From Pirellulales bacterium (GTDB lineage Bacteria; Planctomycetota; Planctomycetia; Pirellulales; S012-138), in assembly GCA_028066245.1 (NCBI GenBank), contig JALCBR010000033.1:1-43030 (forward strand): a stretch of 43,030 nt of DNA, read 5' to 3'. A program made the position numbers and the translations under genes. The notes under the pieces were generated by a model. That model was not told the DNA's origin. It ran no database searches and saw only the letters and a program-made list of their open reading frames with translations. This document shows positions 43,008 to 43,030 of this stretch, piece by piece; within the stretch, counting starts at the first letter, position 1, and every line of letters begins with the position of its first letter.

Positions 43008-43030
43008 AGACAATTCCTCCGATACAGGAT

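Overview
The window (about 55% GC by eye) looks like chromosomal DNA of a planctomycete (Planctomycetota, Pirellulales-like). No single marker proves this. The inference rests on a combination: a lone formylmethanofuran dehydrogenase/FhcC-type gene of the H4MPT C1 pathway, a multiheme cytochrome with a planctomycete-style N-terminal heme domain, an HTTM membrane protein with a separate partner, a twin-arginine sugar-phosphate isomerase-like protein, an ECF-like sigma factor, a zinc-ribbon protein and small Cys-rich secreted proteins. Genes are mostly single or in pairs, with long intergenic gaps, and many are flanked by clear hairpin terminators.

Layout. 1-193: tail of an unidentified gene and its terminator. 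637-4721: hexaheme cytochrome c plus a putative outer-membrane beta-barrel, a probable redox operon. 4772-5086: first copy of a structured repeat. 5090-8639 (minus): serA, then an HTTM protein translationally coupled to its partner. 8833-10239: HD-domain phosphohydrolase. 10414-10995: a thioredoxin-fold/AhpC-TSA-like protein read through an in-frame UGA, best explained as a selenoprotein. 11147-16921: an anchored helical protein, a zinc-ribbon protein, membrane proteins and a Cys-rich secreted protein. 17044-20092: MDR oxidoreductase and pheT. 20324-21942 (minus): a DUF1326-like secreted protein and a sigma factor. 22434-23650: seven-iron ferredoxin and fhcC. 23691-24002: second repeat copy, inverted. 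24196-29887: alpha/beta hydrolase-like protein, small lipoprotein, YCF48/BNR-like propeller, HtrA-type protease and CBS protein. 30283-34488: TAT sugar-phosphate isomerase-like protein, HI0933-type flavoprotein, membrane protein and ispH. 34848-38431: YfhO-like protein plus a polyprenyl-phosphate glycosyltransferase. 38428-43007: DUF1569 protein, rpsU, ZIP transporter, an apparently leaderless XRE regulator, a conserved protein of unknown function and a fasciclin-domain protein.

The strongest unusual signals are three. The first is the U-x-x-C selenoprotein with a correctly placed SECIS-like hairpin. The second is the two-copy repeat of about 315 bp with roughly 40-bp terminal inverted repeats, a near-invariant core and a side hairpin carrying a compensatory base-pair change. 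The third is the cytochrome/beta-barrel pair, which resembles a porin-cytochrome conduit. No rRNA, tRNA, CRISPR array, prophage or transposase gene was recognised.
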